Source: Betaproteobacteria bacterium RIFCSPLOWO2_02_FULL_68_150 (GTDB taxonomy: Bacteria > Pseudomonadota > Gammaproteobacteria > Burkholderiales > SG8-39). Taken from it: 5,572 nt of DNA. Where the stretch lies: NCBI GenBank assembly GCA_001771975.1, contig MERE01000156.1, forward strand, positions 1 through 5,572. The letters are read 5' to 3'. Made by a program: the position numbers and the translations under genes. Under the pieces are notes generated by a model. The model saw nothing but the letters and a program-made list of their open reading frames with translations, had not been told where the DNA came from and did not search any database. This document shows, in pieces, positions 4,934 to 5,572 of this stretch. The stretch's first letter is position 1; each line of letters begins with the position of its first letter.

Positions 4934-5572
4934 TCAACGCTCCCGGAGGATTTCCGCGAGGAAGGAATCCCCATATTCCTCGAGCTTTTTCTGCCCCACC
5001 CCGTGCACGTCGAGGAACTCGTCACGCGTCTGCGGCTTCCGGGCGGCCATATCCTGCAGCGCCCGGTCGCTGAAGACCACGAACGCCGGCACTTTGCGCT
5101 CATCCGCCAGCTTCCTCCGCAGCGCGCGCAGCCGCTCGATCAGCCCCGAATCCGGAATCGCCTCGGTCGACTCCGGCGCTTCGCGCTCCGGCTCGTAAGG
5201 GACTGCGCCGAAATCCTCCCGCGGCCGGGACGCCCGATCGAGCTCCAGGCGCTTCGTCTTCCGGTCCCTCTTCCCCGCCGGCCCGGCGGCCGGGCGCGCC
5301 TCCCCGACGATGTCGCGCTTGAGGCAGCTCCCGCAGGACTCGCCGCAGGCCGCGACAGCTTCCGCGAAATGGCGGGCGAGCCGGCGCCAGAGGCAGGCGG
5401 GGCCGTCGGCGAGATCGAACATGCGGCGCACGGCGCGGCGCTGCTGGTCGGCAACCTCGGGGTCCTGGACCCCGGAGTTCTCGAGGAGGCGGTCGAGCGA
5501 CATGACGTCGGCCCAAGAATAGAAAAGCACGCACTCGGCGGGAGCGCCGTCGCGCCCGGCGCGGCCGATCTC
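4934..5572 (-). CDS. recQ: RecQ-family ATP-dependent DNA helicase, C-terminal part (5' end outside window)
   Basis: RecQ unwinds DNA 3' to 5' in recombination and replication-fork repair. The window holds the last 212 residues. It begins in helicase motif VI, EIGRAGRDGAPAEC, then LFYSWADV, which is diagnostic of RecQ. A zinc-binding helical region follows, with cysteines at local positions 60, 76, 80 and 83 (CGESCGSC). A charged, Pro/Ala/Arg-rich linker occupies about 85-135. The end (about 140-208) is an HRDC domain: LIERLRALRRKLADE, VPAFVVFSD, then EFLDVHGVGQKKLEEYG. Between the zinc module and HRDC there are only about 55-60 residues, too few for the roughly 100-residue winged helix of E. 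coli RecQ. It therefore appears to be a short RecQ variant or a diverged linker. It faces the dusA break on the opposite strand, with its stop about 85 bp from it. Codon use is as GC-rich as the other genes, which does not mark it as foreign. Confidence 0.9.
   Translation of the reverse strand, partial: EIGRAGRDGAPAECVLFYSWADVMSLDRLLENSGVQDPEVADQQRRAVRRMFDLADGPACLWRRLARHFAEAVAACGESCGSCLKRDIVGEARPAAGPAGKRDRKTKRLELDRASRPREDFGAVPYEPEREAPESTEAIPDSGLIERLRALRRKLADERKVPAFVVFSDRALQDMAARKPQTRDEFLDVHGVGQKKLEEYGDSFLAEILRER

Noticed and set aside
4919..4937. GC-rich hairpin GAGG/CCTC just after the recQ stop as the main terminator
   Set aside because: Only four base pairs with an eight-base loop and no T-tract directly after; the hairpin at 4903-4919 with five Ts is the better candidate.
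1..5572. CRISPR array, tRNA or rRNA gene
   Set aside because: No regularly spaced repeats, no tRNA-like cloverleaf and no rRNA sequence were seen by eye on either strand.

Overview
The window is GC-rich, dense bacterial DNA. The closest protein relatives I can recall are from Proteobacteria, so a beta- or gammaproteobacterial chromosome is likely. I cannot fix the genus from the sequence alone.

Layout. (1) 1-2088, minus strand: an almost complete TonB-dependent outer-membrane receptor of the YncD/PqqU type, cut by the window edge just before its last residues. (2) 2113-2186: an intergenic element with two perfect 19-nt inverted arms around a 36-nt loop, sitting in the shared 5' region between the receptor and the next ORF. 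(3) 2189-2527, plus strand: a 112-codon ORF with convincing codon use, no recognised family and no ribosome binding site. It is possibly a 5'-truncated remnant. (4) 2502-3167, minus strand: methionine sulfoxide reductase MsrA. (5) 3199-4185, plus strand: a ketopantoate-reductase-family dehydrogenase, divergent from msrA across only 31 bp. (6) 4182-4802, plus strand: a secreted LprI/DUF1311-like protein. (7) 4799-4867, plus strand: the first 17 codons of dusA (tRNA-dihydrouridine synthase A), ending abruptly in foreign sequence and a stop. (8) 4937-5572, minus strand: the C-terminal part of a RecQ-family helicase that lacks room for the usual winged-helix domain.

How the parts fit. The reductase, the LprI-like gene and the dusA start are chained by ATGA start/stop overlaps, so they look like one ancestral operon. 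That operon is broken inside the 5' end of dusA. This spot is the known target of dusA-associated tyrosine integrases, and just beyond the break lies a helically phased pair of 9-bp repeats. The best reading is that 4850 onward is one end of a dusA-integrated element, or the scar of one, with recQ either cargo or brought next to it by rearrangement. This junction is the most interesting thing in the window. The rest is ordinary metabolism and repair: PQQ-type receptor uptake, oxidised-methionine repair and pantothenate-type reduction. The repeat element and its orphan ORF are the second point of interest.
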